NCBI RefSeq assembly: GCF_000331735.1
Contig: NC_020126.1
Span: 9,861,501 to 9,925,500 of the forward strand
Reading direction: 5' to 3'
Source of the DNA: Myxococcus stipitatus DSM 14675
Lineage (GTDB): Bacteria > Myxococcota > Myxococcia > Myxococcales > Myxococcaceae
DNA length: 64,000 nucleotides
Positions 26,902-35,872 of this stretch are shown piece by piece. The number at the start of each line of letters is the position of its first letter. The first letter of the stretch is position 1. Position numbers and translations under genes: made by a program. A model generated the notes under the pieces. The model searched no databases. It had not been told where the DNA came from and worked only from the letters and a program-made list of their open reading frames with translations.

Positions 26902-28446
26902 ATGACTTCGTCCCTCCTCGAAGCCTTCCTGGACCACGCCCACCGTGCGCCGGGGCGGCCGCTGCTCACCTTCGAGCGTGAGCCGGTCTCCTACGGCGAG
27001 CTGGCCGAGCACGTCACGGCCTTCGCGAAGGGGCTGCGGCAGCGCGGCCTGCAGCCCGGAGAGCGCGTGGCGCTGTTCCTGGAGAACAGCCCGCGCTTCA
27101 TCATCGCGTACCTCGGCGTGCAGGCCGCGGGGGGCGTGGTGGTGCTGGTGAACACGGCGTACCGCCAGGTGGAGCTGGCGCACATCCTGTCGGACGCGGA
27201 GGTGCACACCTGCGTCACGGGCACCGCGGGCATCGCGGAGCTCATCCCCCTGAGGGACCAGCTCCCCTCGCTCCAGTGGCTCGTCGCGGCGGAGCCTCCC
27301 GCGGCGGCGACTCCGGCGTCGCTGCCCGTCGTCTCCTTCGACACGCTGCTCGTCGAGGGCGCCTCCGCCCCCATCGCCCTGAGCCTGCCCCGCCCGGAGG
27401 ACCTGGCGGTGCTGGGCTACACGTCCGGAACGACGGGCCGCTCCAAGGGCGCCATGCTGCAGCACAGGAACCTCCTGGCCAACGTGAAGGCCGTGACGGA
27501 GGCGTGGCGGTGGACGGCGGAGGACCGGCTGCTGTTGGCCCTGCCCCTGTTCCACACGCACGGGCTGATGGTGGGCCTGCACGGCACGCTCTACACGGGC
27601 GGAAGCCTGGAGCTGCACCGGCGCTTCGTCGCCACGGACGCGCTGGCCACGCTGCGCGACGACGCGTCGCTGACGATGTTCTTCGGCGTGCCCACCATGT
27701 ACGGGCGGCTCCTGGAGGAGTCCCGGCGCACGGGCGTGAAGCCTCGCGCGCTGCGGCTGTGGGTGTCCGGCTCCGCGCCGCTGAGCCCCCAGCTCTTCCA
27801 CGACATCGAGCACGACTTCGGCGCGCGCATCCTGGAGCGCTACGGGATGACGGAGACGGTGATGAACACCACCAACCCGTTCGAGGGCGAGCGCCGCCCG
27901 GGCACGGTGGGCTTCCCCTTCCCCCGCCAGGAGGCGCGCGTGGTGGACGTGCGCACGCGCAAGCCGCTGCCCCTGGGCGAGACGGGCGAAATCGAGGTGC
28001 GCGGCCCCCACGTCTTCGCCGGCTACTGGCGCCGCCCGGACGCCACCGCCGAGTCGTTCGACGCGGAGGGCTGGTTCCGCACCGGGGACTTGGGCGAGGT
28101 GGACGCGGACGGCTACCTGCGCATCACCGGCCGCGCGCGCGAGCTCATCATCAGCGGCGGCTTCAACGTGTACCCCCGCGAGGTGGAGGAGGTGCTGGCC
28201 ACGCACCCCGGCGTCGCGGAGGTGGCCGTGCTGGGCCTGCCGGACGCGGACTACGGGGAGCAGGTGGTCGCCGTGGTGGTGCCCCCGCCGGGAGTCCACG
28301 CGCCGGAGGCCCAGGCCCTGGTGGAGTGGTGCCGGGACAGGCTGGCCAGCTTCAAGAAGCCGCGCCGCGTCGTCTTCATGGACTCACTGCCGCGCAACGC
28401 GCTGGGCAAGGTCCAGAAGCATCTGCTGCGAGCACGACTGCGGTGA
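26902..28446 (+). CDS. AMP-forming acyl-CoA ligase (fatty/malonyl-type acyl-CoA synthetase family)
   Basis: 514 residues. The adenylate-forming fold is clear: P-loop YTSGTTGRSKG (about residues 172-182), the ERYGMTET block, the hinge with GWFRTGDLG, and the C-terminal catalytic Lys in NALGKVQKH. It should activate a carboxylic acid as acyl-AMP and transfer it to CoA. The length and the SGGFNVYPREVEEVL block fit short/medium-chain or malonyl-CoA synthetases as well as long-chain ones, so the substrate is open. It is transcribed alone, divergent from the transporter operon. Confidence 0.83.
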   Translation: MTSSLLEAFLDHAHRAPGRPLLTFEREPVSYGELAEHVTAFAKGLRQRGLQPGERVALFLENSPRFIIAYLGVQAAGGVVVLVNTAYRQVELAHILSDAEVHTCVTGTAGIAELIPLRDQLPSLQWLVAAEPPAAATPASLPVVSFDTLLVEGASAPIALSLPRPEDLAVLGYTSGTTGRSKGAMLQHRNLLANVKAVTEAWRWTAEDRLLLALPLFHTHGLMVGLHGTLYTGGSLELHRRFVATDALATLRDDASLTMFFGVPTMYGRLLEESRRTGVKPRALRLWVSGSAPLSPQLFHDIEHDFGARILERYGMTETVMNTTNPFEGERRPGTVGFPFPRQEARVVDVRTRKPLPLGETGEIEVRGPHVFAGYWRRPDATAESFDAEGWFRTGDLGEVDADGYLRITGRARELIISGGFNVYPREVEEVLATHPGVAEVAVLGLPDADYGEQVVAVVVPPPGVHAPEAQALVEWCRDRLASFKKPRRVVFMDSLPRNALGKVQKHLLRARLR

Positions 28447-28636
28447 AGCACTTCGTGACAGAGGGGGTGGCGGATGGGGGTCCGGGGGTCCAGCGCAGGA
28501 TTCCGAACACACCGCGCTCAAATCCGTGTGCGGCGCCGAGCCGTGTCCTACCTTCCCGCCCTGGGGTGGAAAGGGCCTGGTCGCCCGAGGCCCGAACCCC
28601 TCGTGGTGACTCCTCGCGAAGGGAGGGTGGGCATCG

Positions 28637-28999
28637 ATGAAGCGGCTGCTCATCGTCGATGACGAGCTGGCCATCGTCGAGGCCCTCCAGGACATCCTCT
28701 CCGTGGAGGGGTACGGCATCCTCACCGCCTTCAACGGCGCGGAGGGACTTCAGCGCATGGCCGAAGTCCGGCCCGACCTGGTGCTTCTCGACTTGATGAT
28801 GCCGGTGATGGACGGGCGGGAGATGTTGCGCCGCATGCGCGACGACCCCGCCCTGCGCGCCATCCCCGTCGTCGTCATGAGCGCGGGGCGCATCTCGGAG
28901 GAGGAGCGCCGCTCCAGCGCGCGCTTCCTCGCCAAGCCCTTCGAGCTCGACCTGCTCCTGGACACCATCGCCGAGCTGCTGGGCGGCCCCCAGGACTGA
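28637..28999 (+). CDS. Stand-alone response regulator receiver domain
   Basis: 120 residues forming only a receiver domain: acidic pair DDE near the start, phospho-acceptor Asp (about residue 53) in LVLLDLMMPVMDG, Ser in VVVMSAG and Lys in LAKPFE. There is no output domain. Such CheY-like proteins act by protein-protein contacts or as phosphate relays. No kinase gene is adjacent, so the partner is unknown. The 190-bp gap upstream (28447-28636) holds no other gene. Confidence 0.85.
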   Translation: MKRLLIVDDELAIVEALQDILSVEGYGILTAFNGAEGLQRMAEVRPDLVLLDLMMPVMDGREMLRRMRDDPALRAIPVVVMSAGRISEEERRSSARFLAKPFELDLLLDTIAELLGGPQD

Positions 29000-29009
29000 G
29001 GTGGGGGCC
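28985..29009. terminator. Terminator hairpin between convergent genes
   Basis: GGCCCCCA (28985-28992) pairs perfectly with TGGGGGCC (29002-29009) around a 9-nt loop that contains the stop codon of the receiver gene. The convergent oligoribonuclease gene ends at 29025, so this hairpin probably serves both. No U-tract. Confidence 0.5.
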
Positions 29010-29024
29010 CAGGGGCTCGTGTCT

Positions 29025-29576
29025 TCAGCCCGGCGTCGCGCGGAAGAGCGTGTCCCGGTAGTACTGGAGCTCGTTGATGCTGGAGCGCAGGTCCGCCAGC
29101 GCCGTGTGCCCGGAGGGCGGCTTGCGAGGCTCCACGAGGTTCGGGTACCAGGCGCGCGTGAGCACCTTGAGGCTCGTCACGTCCACCATGCGGTAGTGCA
29201 GGTAGCGGTCCAGCATGGGCATGTACTGGAACAGGAAGCGGCGGTCGGTGTGGATGGAGTTGCCCGCCAGCACGCCCTCGCCCACGTCGCAGTGCTCGGC
29301 CACCAGCGCCGTGACTTCCTTCTCCGCCACGCGCAAGGACGTGGTGGACGCGCGCACCTTCTCCAGCAGGCCGTTGCGCGTGTGCATCTCCTTCACCACC
29401 GGCTCCATCCGCAGGAGCATCTCCTCCGGCTGCCAGATGACCCGCTCGAACTCCGCCAGCGGGCGGAGGTCCGGACCAGTGATGATGACGCCAATCTCGA
29501 TGATGGCGCACGACTCGGGGTCCAGGCCGGTCATCTCCAGGTCCAGCCAGACAAAACGGGGCTCACGCGAACGCAT
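29025..29576 (-). CDS. orn: Oligoribonuclease
   Basis: 183 residues from ATG 29576 (MRSREPRFVWLDLEMTGLD), close to the usual length of about 180; an upstream extension would run into the hydrolase gene. DEDDh exonuclease motifs are visible: WLDLEMTG (D and E), GNSIHTDRRFL (second block) and GHTALADLRSSINEL (His and last Asp). Orn degrades two- to five-nucleotide RNAs, including the pGpG formed from cyclic-di-GMP, and is essential in many bacteria. It is separated by 64 bp from the hydrolase gene on the same strand. Confidence 0.93.
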   Translation of the reverse strand: MRSREPRFVWLDLEMTGLDPESCAIIEIGVIITGPDLRPLAEFERVIWQPEEMLLRMEPVVKEMHTRNGLLEKVRASTTSLRVAEKEVTALVAEHCDVGEGVLAGNSIHTDRRFLFQYMPMLDRYLHYRMVDVTSLKVLTRAWYPNLVEPRKPPSGHTALADLRSSINELQYYRDTLFRATPG

Positions 29577-29640
29577 CCCCCGCCTATAGCAGCCCGCGCG
29601 TCCATGCGGGGCGTCAATGCGGGGGTCCGCCGTCCACCGC

Positions 29641-30378
29641 TCACTCGGCGCTCCACCGGCCGTCCGCGCTCCGGCGCACCGTGGGTCCTTCGGGGGCATC
29701 CAGGTGGCGCACCAGCCAGTCCGCCGCGCGGCGCGCCACCTCCTCCAGCGTGCCGGGCTCCTCGAAGAGGTGGCTCGCGCCGGGGATGACGACCAGGGAC
29801 TTCGCGCCGGGCAGCTCGTCGAAGGCCTCCTGGTTCAGCTCCAGCACGTCCACGTCCGCGCCGCCCACCAGCAGCAGCGTGGGCACGTGGACCCGGGCCA
29901 GCGCGGGCCCGGCCAGGTCGGGCCTGCCGCCTCGGGACACCACCGCCTGGACGAGGTCCGGGTTCAGCGCCGCCGCCACCAGCGCCGCCGCGGCGCCCGT
30001 GCTGGAGCCGAAGTAGCCGCGAGGCAGCGCGGCCACCTCCGGCAACGATTGCGCCCACCGCGTCATCGCCACGAGCCGCAGCGCGAGGAAGGGGATGTCG
30101 AACCTCAGCGTCCCGGTGCTCGCGTCGAGCGTCTCCTCGTCCTCGCTGAGCAGGTCGAACAACAGCGTGCCCAGCCCCACGCGGCGCAGCGCGCGCGCCA
30201 CGGCGCGGTTGCGAGGACTGAAGCGGCTGCTGCCACTGCCATGCGCGAAGACGACCAGGCCCCGCGGGCGCGGTGGAAGCCCCAGGCTGCCGCCCAGCTC
30301 CACGCGGCCCACCTGGACGCGCACCTCGCGGACCGCTCCCGAGTCAGGGGCGTCCTGCCTTGCGTCGGGTGGCGTCAC
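29641..30378 (-). CDS. Alpha/beta hydrolase (dienelactone-hydrolase-like)
   Basis: 245 residues from GTG 30378, which overlaps the preceding stop as GTGA; this coupling is why the start was placed there. Features are the oxyanion-hole block FAHGSGSSRFSPRN, the nucleophile elbow GSSTG, an Asp in LLVGGADVDVLELN, and a His in IPGASHLFEEPG. In myxobacteria and other bacteria this protein is often next to or fused with a phosphoribosyltransferase of the type found here. The substrate is unknown. Confidence 0.82.
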   Translation of the reverse strand: MTPPDARQDAPDSGAVREVRVQVGRVELGGSLGLPPRPRGLVVFAHGSGSSRFSPRNRAVARALRRVGLGTLLFDLLSEDEETLDASTGTLRFDIPFLALRLVAMTRWAQSLPEVAALPRGYFGSSTGAAAALVAAALNPDLVQAVVSRGGRPDLAGPALARVHVPTLLLVGGADVDVLELNQEAFDELPGAKSLVVIPGASHLFEEPGTLEEVARRAADWLVRHLDAPEGPTVRRSADGRWSAE

Positions 30379-31061
30379 ATCCAGGTGCCTCCCGGGTCCG
30401 CGGACTCCGTCACGGCATGGGAGCGCCACGGCGGCTGCCCCGAGCGCTCGATGAGGTTCTGCAGCTCCACGTCCGGGAACGCGCGGAAGTCCTCATAGGC
30501 CTCCGACACGGAGCGCAGCCCGGGCTCCGTCCACACGCACACGACCTGGTCCGCCTCCGGGCGCACCACCTCCAGCCCTCGCGCCGAGGCCACGGGCGTG
30601 GCCAGCACCTTGCGGCCCGGGTGCAGCGCATCCAGCGCCCTGAGCGCGGCGGCGGCGGACGCGCCCGTCAGCACGCCGTCATCCACCAGCAGCACGGTGG
30701 AGCCGGACACCTCGGGAGGAGGACGTCCGCGCAGCCTGCGCACCTGCGCCTCCACCTCGTCCTGCTCGTCGCGAATCAGCCCCTCCAGCTTCGGCCGGGG
30801 CAAGGGGGCCAGCCGCATCGCGTCCGCGAGCAGGTACTGGCGGCCCCCTTCAGACACCGCGCCCAGCGTCATCACCCGGCCGGGGATGGTGAGCCGCCTG
30901 GACACCCAGACGTCCATGGGCACCTCCAGCGCGCGCGCCACCTCGTACGCCACCCGGAGCCCGCCTCGGGCCAGCCCCAACACACGCACGTCCGTCCCCC
31001 GGAAGGGGAGGAGCATGGCCGCCAGCCGCCGCCCCGCGTCGGCCCTGTCGCGAAACCGCAT
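30375..31061 (-). CDS. Phosphoribosyltransferase-family protein
   Basis: 228 residues from ATG 31061 (MRFRDRADAGRRLA), preceded by GAGGAGG. The type I PRTase signature appears as VLLVDDGVLTGAS, the PRPP-binding loop. The N-terminal FRDRADAGRRLA pattern belongs to a group often annotated as erythromycin-esterase-linked or stress-linked PRTases, distinct from true purine or pyrimidine salvage enzymes. It is translationally coupled with the alpha/beta hydrolase and divergent from a PRPP-synthetase-like gene that would supply its co-substrate, which hints at a shared nucleotide or nucleoside pathway (inference). Confidence 0.82.
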   Translation of the reverse strand: MRFRDRADAGRRLAAMLLPFRGTDVRVLGLARGGLRVAYEVARALEVPMDVWVSRRLTIPGRVMTLGAVSEGGRQYLLADAMRLAPLPRPKLEGLIRDEQDEVEAQVRRLRGRPPPEVSGSTVLLVDDGVLTGASAAAALRALDALHPGRKVLATPVASARGLEVVRPEADQVVCVWTEPGLRSVSEAYEDFRAFPDVELQNLIERSGQPPWRSHAVTESADPGGTWM

Positions 31062-31206
31062 CGTCGACCTCCTCGTCCCTCCAAGGAAAAGCACGCCCCG
31101 CCTCGCTGGCGGCGAAGGGGTGGGCAGCGGCCCTCCTGGAAGCCCGCTTCCGGAGAGGAGGAGGAGAGCGCCCCCATGTCCGCTGGCCGCGCTAGGGTGA
31201 GGACAT

Positions 31207-32103
31207 ATGGACCCCATCCTCATCACCGGTACCGCCAGCCCTCACCTGGGACGGGAGCTCGCTCGAGCCCTGGGCGTGGCGCCCACTGACTGTCACTTCG
31301 AACGCTTCCCGGATGGAGAGATGCACCTGGAAGTCCCCACCAGCGTGCGCGGTCGCACCGTGGTGCTGGTGCAGTCCCTGACGCCCCCCGCGGGGGAGCA
31401 CCTGCTGGAATTGCTGTTGATGGCGGATGCGTGCTGGCGGGCGGGCGCGGCCCGGCTCGAGGCCGTGGTGCCGTACCTGGGCTACGCGCGGCAGGACCGG
31501 CGCGCGAAGCCCGGTGAGCCGCTGGGCGGCCGGCTGGTGGCGGACATGCTGACGCAGGGCCGCTTCTCGCGGGTGATGGTGGTGGACCTGCACAGCCCCG
31601 CGCTGGAGGGCTGCTTCGGCGCGCCGCTGGAGCACCTCACCGCGCTGCCGCTGCTGGCGGACGCGCTGCGGCCCACGGTGACGGACACGTCCGTGGTGGT
31701 GGCGCCGGACCTGGGCGCGGTGAAGCGCGCGGAGGCGCTGGCCCGGCTGCTCGGCCGCCCGTGGGCGGTGATTCACAAGGTGCGGCTGAGCGGCGACGAG
31801 GTCCACGCCAGCGGCCTCATGGGCGAGGTGCGAGGCAAGCGCCCCATCCTCGTGGACGACATGGTGTCGACGGGCGGCACGCTCGTGGCCGCGGCGGGGA
31901 CGCTGCGCGAGGCGGGCTGCGCGGACGACCTGACGGTGGTCACCACCCACGCGCTGCTGGTGGGCCCCGCGCTGGAGCGGCTGAAGGCGCTGCCCCTGGG
32001 CAACCTGGTCGCCACCGACAGCGTGGAGCCCGCCTCGGGGCTGCCCTTCCCCCACCACGTCGTGACGCTGGCGCCGCTGGTGGCGCGCGCGCTGAGGCCC
32101 TGA
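31207..32103 (+). CDS. Ribose-phosphate pyrophosphokinase-like protein
   Basis: 298 residues, slightly shorter than the roughly 315 of housekeeping Prs. Conserved blocks are present: FPDGEMHLEV, YLGYARQDRRAKPGEP (ATP-binding region), VVDLHSPALEG, K-x-R in HKVRLSGDE (flexible loop), and the ribose-5-phosphate loop LVDDMVSTGGT. It should make PRPP from ribose-5-phosphate and ATP. Divergence from housekeeping Prs suggests an accessory copy. Its gene is divergent from the phosphoribosyltransferase operon, with 145 bp between the two starts. Confidence 0.83.
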   Translation: MDPILITGTASPHLGRELARALGVAPTDCHFERFPDGEMHLEVPTSVRGRTVVLVQSLTPPAGEHLLELLLMADACWRAGAARLEAVVPYLGYARQDRRAKPGEPLGGRLVADMLTQGRFSRVMVVDLHSPALEGCFGAPLEHLTALPLLADALRPTVTDTSVVVAPDLGAVKRAEALARLLGRPWAVIHKVRLSGDEVHASGLMGEVRGKRPILVDDMVSTGGTLVAAAGTLREAGCADDLTVVTTHALLVGPALERLKALPLGNLVATDSVEPASGLPFPHHVVTLAPLVARALRP

Positions 32104-32109
32104 GGGCCT
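32095..32109 (+). terminator. Possible short terminator hairpin over the stop codon
   Basis: AGGCCC (32095-32100) and GGGCCT (32104-32109) form a 6-bp stem with the TGA stop codon as a 3-nt loop. No U-tract beyond two T residues. Confidence 0.3.
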
Positions 32110-32230
32110 TCACGCGGGTGGAGCGGACCCATGCCCGGTGTGCCCCCCTCGGAGCCGGCCGAGGGGCGGCCGGGCCGGGGCTTCAAACGGGGCCCGCATG
32201 CTGGACGGACTCGGCTAGGCTGCCGCCATC

Positions 32231-32983
32231 ATGTCCGACACGTTGCTGACGAAGCGGGAAGCGGGGGTCCTCACCCTCACCTTCAACCGGCCCGAGAAGA
32301 AGAACGCCTTCACGCATGCCATGTACGAGGCGGCCACGCACGCGCTCCAGCAGGCGGCCACCGACGCCGAGGTCCGTGTGGTGCTGCTCACGGGCGCTGG
32401 CTCCGTCTTCACGGCGGGCAATGACATCGGCGACTTCATGGAGCACCCGCCCGCGGGCGAGGACAGCGCGGTGTTCCGCTTCCTCAAGGCGCTGGTGGAT
32501 GCGCCCATGCCCGTGGTGGCCGCGGTGGACGGCCCCGCGGTGGGCATCGGCACGACGATGCTGCTGCACTGTGACTACGTCGTCGCCAGCGAGCGCGCGC
32601 GCTTCCACATGCCCTTCGTGCAGCTGGGGCTGTGCGCCGAGGGCGCCAGCAGCCTGCTCTTGCCGCGCATGGCCGGCTACGCGCTCGCCAGCGAGCTGCT
32701 CCTCTTCGGGGAGCCCTTCGACGCGGCCACCGCGCACCGCGCCGGCATCGTCAACAAGGTGGTGCCCGACGCCAGCCTCCAGGACGTGGCCAACGAGCGC
32801 GCCCGCACCCTGGCCTCCCGTCCCGCCGAGGCCGTGCGCGTGACGAAGGAGCTGATGCGCGCCCCGCTGCGCGCGGAGACGCACTCCACGCTCGCGCGCG
32901 AGGGCGCGAAGTTCATCGAGCGCCTGGGCTCCACGGAGGCGCAGGAAGCCTTCATGGCCTTCATGTCGCGCGGCCGGAAGTAG
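32231..32983 (+). CDS. Enoyl-CoA hydratase/isomerase family protein
   Basis: 250 residues of crotonase fold. The oxyanion-hole blocks are SVFTAGNDIGDF (about 58-69) and DGPAVGIGTTM (about 98-108). A Glu in LGLCAEGASSLLLPR lies where delta3-delta2-enoyl-CoA isomerases keep their catalytic acid, while the other Glu of classic hydratases is not evident, so an isomerase or an unusual hydratase activity is possible. The gene is monocistronic, 127 bp after the PRPP-synthetase-like gene. Confidence 0.82.
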   Translation: MSDTLLTKREAGVLTLTFNRPEKKNAFTHAMYEAATHALQQAATDAEVRVVLLTGAGSVFTAGNDIGDFMEHPPAGEDSAVFRFLKALVDAPMPVVAAVDGPAVGIGTTMLLHCDYVVASERARFHMPFVQLGLCAEGASSLLLPRMAGYALASELLLFGEPFDAATAHRAGIVNKVVPDASLQDVANERARTLASRPAEAVRVTKELMRAPLRAETHSTLAREGAKFIERLGSTEAQEAFMAFMSRGRK

Positions 32984-33004
32984 TCCCCACCCCGTGTGCT
33001 TCCA

Positions 33005-33033
33005 CCGGGAGCCCCTGCCCCAAGGGCCCCCGG
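33005..33033. terminator. Bidirectional terminator hairpin
   Basis: CCGGG-A-GCCC (33005-33014) pairs with GGGC-C-CCCGG (33024-33033), nine base pairs with one A/C mismatch around a 9-nt loop. It sits between the convergent enoyl-CoA hydratase and aminopeptidase genes. Confidence 0.5.
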
Positions 33034-33046
33034 CGTTGCTCCCGCC

Positions 33047-35794
33047 CTAGTTCGCCCGCGCCTGGTGCGGGGGCGGCTGGGTGAGGAAGGACTCGATGCT
33101 GGCCCCCTGCGCCGCCTTCAAGGCGACGCACTGGTCCACCGACTCCAGCACCTGCGCCAGCGTGCGCGGGCCCCCCGGGGTCTTCTCGTTGCGCGAGGTG
33201 AAGAAGTCCGCGATCTCCTGACGCCCCTCGACGGTGCAGAGCGGCTGGCCCACGTAGGTCATGGCGCTGGCCATCTCCTGGGGGAGCAGCGCGTCGGGCG
33301 AGTCACCCACGAGCTTGTCGTAGTTCGCCTTCACGAAGTCGAAGGCAATGCCCTGCGTGCGCACGTTCTGCGTGGCGCCGTACACCATCCAGAAGGACTC
33401 GCGCGGGTCCAGCGCCTTGTCGAAGACGAGCGGGAGGATGCGCTTCACCAGCTCCGGGTCCCGGAAGTTGCCCAGCGCCTGGAGGAGCCGCTGGCGCGTG
33501 GCGCGCGTCTTCTCCGTGCGCACCGCCGCGATGAGCTTGTCCAGGAAGGCCGCGTCCGCGTGGCCCGCGGCGATGGCCAGCACCGTGTTCACCATCTCCG
33601 GCTCCACCGCGCTCTTGTCCGTCAGCCACTTGTCCGCGAGCGCGCGCGCCTGGGCGACCAGCTTCGGGTCCCCGCCGTCGCGAGCCGCCCGCCACATCAC
33701 GCTCGAGCGCAAGAGCCGCGTGTCCTCGCTCTCGCCCTTGCGCGAGGCGAAGCCCAGCTTCCGGGCGCGCGGGCCATACGTCTCGCGCAGGAAGCGCTCG
33801 CGCTCCGGCCACTTCGACTCCGGCAGGAGCCGCGCGCTCACCAGGTCCAGCATCTCCGTGGAGGTCTCGACGATGAGGCGGTCCTCGTCCTGCGCCATGC
33901 GGGCCGCCAGCGTCAGCGCCTCCGAGGCGGGAATCGCCCCGGCCAGGGCCAGCGCCCGGGTGTCGCCCATCAGCGCCACGCGCTCCGAGCGCGACAGCTT
34001 GCCCATGCCCGTCTTCATCAGCTTCGTGGCGGCCTCGCCCTCCAGCCGCATGCGGAAGTAGCCCGCGCCGTCCGCGTTGGGGAACACCCAGGCCGGGCAC
34101 GACTTCGCCTCCGTCAGCGCGACCTCGGTGCGCTCACCCTCCAGCACCGTGCAGGCCTTCGCGTCCTTGTTGCCCACCGCGTACTTCACGCACACGGGCA
34201 CCCGCCAGGACTGGGGCGCCTCCGCCTTCGAGCCCAGCCGCAGGTAGTGCTGCTGGGTGAGGACCACCTTGGGCTGCCCCGCGCCACACTCCAGCGACGC
34301 GGTGACGAGCGGCGCGCCCGTCTGGTCCAGGAACTTCTCCAGCACGCCCGTCACGTCCTGGCCGGCCTCCGCCGACAGCGCGTCCGTGAAGTCCTTCGCG
34401 GTGGCGTTGCCGTGCGCGTGCTTGCGCATGAAGCGCTGGATGCCCCGGCGGAACACCTCGCGGCCCAGCCACTCCTCCGTCATCGTGAGGACCGCGGAGC
34501 CCTTGCCGTACGTAATCCCGTCGAACGCGCCGTGGATGTCGTGCGCGGAGGCGATGGGCTGGTGGATGCGGCGCGCGGACAGGAGGCTGTCGGCGTCCAG
34601 GGAGCGGCTGCGGTCCTGCACCCGCTCCACCGCGGAGCCCCACGTGGGCCGCCACGACTCGATGATGCGCGGGGTGACCCACGACGCGAAGGACTCGTTG
34701 AGCCACAGGTCATCCCACCACGCCAGCGTGACGAGGTTGCCGAACCACTGGTGCCCCAATTCGTGCATCTGCGTCTCGGAGAAGGCGCGCTGACGGCTGA
34801 GCGAGTCCTCCTCGGGCTTGGAGAGAATCAGCCGCGAGTTGAACGTCACCAGGCCCGGGTGCTCCATGGCGCCGCCGAGCAGCGGCACCGCGATGACGTC
34901 CAACTTCTCGTAGGCGTAGGGGATGCCGAAGTAGTCCTCCAGCGCGGCGAGGATCTCGGGCGTCGCCTGCGCGGCATACGCCCCCTCGGCGGCGCGGCCC
35001 TTCGGGGTGATGATGCGCGTCTTCACCTTCTTCTGGCCGGAGTCCGCGGCGGGCAGGAAGTCGAACGGGCCGACGCCGAAGGCGATGAGGTAGCTGGGCA
35101 ACGGCTGCGTGCGCGCGAAGCGGAAGGTGCGGCCTCCGTCCGGACGGGCCTCCTCCGCGAGCTGCGGCGTGTTGGTCACCGCCACGTTGCCCGCGGGCAC
35201 GTGGAAGGTGAACTGCCAGGGCACCTTGTATTCGGGCTCGTCGAAGCACGGGAAGACGCGGCGCGCGTCGATGGGCTCGAACTGCGTGTAGACGTACCAG
35301 TCGCCACCCTCGTTGACGCGGAAGGCGCCGTCGTTCTCCCGCTCGGAGGCGACGCCGTCGTACACCACGCGCAGCTTCGCGGTGCCCACCGCCAGCGGCT
35401 GGGCCGCCGCGAAGCCGAGGAAGTCACCCTCTTCGCTCTTCAGCGGCGTCACGGGGATGGAGACCCCCGCCTGCGTCAGCGTGGCCTGCTTCACGGTGAG
35501 CGCCTTGCCGTGCAGCCACACGACAGATGTTGGCTTCAGGACATCCAGCTTGATGTCGGCCGTCCCCTGGAAGGCGGCGGCCTTCGGGTCCAGCGTGAGC
35601 TCCACGGCGTAGTCACTGGGGCGCACGTCCTTGGGGAGCCGCAGCGTGGGAGGCGTGGGCGCGGGTGCCGCCGCGGACGTCGCGGGAGCGGGAGCCACCG
35701 CGGCGGACTCGGAGACGGGAGGGTTCTGCCGAGCACCACACGCGGTGAGCAAGGCAACGGTGGCCAACGCCACCGGTCGGAGCAGATTGGGCAT
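33047..35794 (-). CDS. M1-family zinc aminopeptidase, predicted lipoprotein
   Basis: 915 residues from ATG 35794 (MPNLLRPVALATVALLTAC); the lipobox LTAC predicts lipid attachment at residue 19 and decides this start. The exopeptidase motif appears as GAMEH where GAMEN is usual. Zinc ligands are H344 and H348 in HELGHQW and E367 in WLNESF. A HEAT-like helical C-terminal domain completes the four-domain M1 layout. It should release N-terminal amino acids from peptides in the periplasm or at the cell surface, which fits a predatory, peptide-scavenging life style. Monocistronic, divergent from the acyltransferase gene. Confidence 0.9.
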   Translation of the reverse strand: MPNLLRPVALATVALLTACGARQNPPVSESAAVAPAPATSAAAPAPTPPTLRLPKDVRPSDYAVELTLDPKAAAFQGTADIKLDVLKPTSVVWLHGKALTVKQATLTQAGVSIPVTPLKSEEGDFLGFAAAQPLAVGTAKLRVVYDGVASERENDGAFRVNEGGDWYVYTQFEPIDARRVFPCFDEPEYKVPWQFTFHVPAGNVAVTNTPQLAEEARPDGGRTFRFARTQPLPSYLIAFGVGPFDFLPAADSGQKKVKTRIITPKGRAAEGAYAAQATPEILAALEDYFGIPYAYEKLDVIAVPLLGGAMEHPGLVTFNSRLILSKPEEDSLSRQRAFSETQMHELGHQWFGNLVTLAWWDDLWLNESFASWVTPRIIESWRPTWGSAVERVQDRSRSLDADSLLSARRIHQPIASAHDIHGAFDGITYGKGSAVLTMTEEWLGREVFRRGIQRFMRKHAHGNATAKDFTDALSAEAGQDVTGVLEKFLDQTGAPLVTASLECGAGQPKVVLTQQHYLRLGSKAEAPQSWRVPVCVKYAVGNKDAKACTVLEGERTEVALTEAKSCPAWVFPNADGAGYFRMRLEGEAATKLMKTGMGKLSRSERVALMGDTRALALAGAIPASEALTLAARMAQDEDRLIVETSTEMLDLVSARLLPESKWPERERFLRETYGPRARKLGFASRKGESEDTRLLRSSVMWRAARDGGDPKLVAQARALADKWLTDKSAVEPEMVNTVLAIAAGHADAAFLDKLIAAVRTEKTRATRQRLLQALGNFRDPELVKRILPLVFDKALDPRESFWMVYGATQNVRTQGIAFDFVKANYDKLVGDSPDALLPQEMASAMTYVGQPLCTVEGRQEIADFFTSRNEKTPGGPRTLAQVLESVDQCVALKAAQGASIESFLTQPPPHQARAN

Positions 35795-35872
35795 GGCGCG
35801 CAGTGTGGCCCAAGGCAAGGCAACCAGGGTAGCGGTGAGCACGAGAGGGTCCTTGCCGGGAGCCCCGCTTCG

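Noticed and set aside
32996..35872. A 1307-residue open frame that would fuse unknown sequence to the acyltransferase
   Set aside because: The first 950 residues are the antisense of the M1 aminopeptidase gene. The acyltransferase itself starts at 35873.
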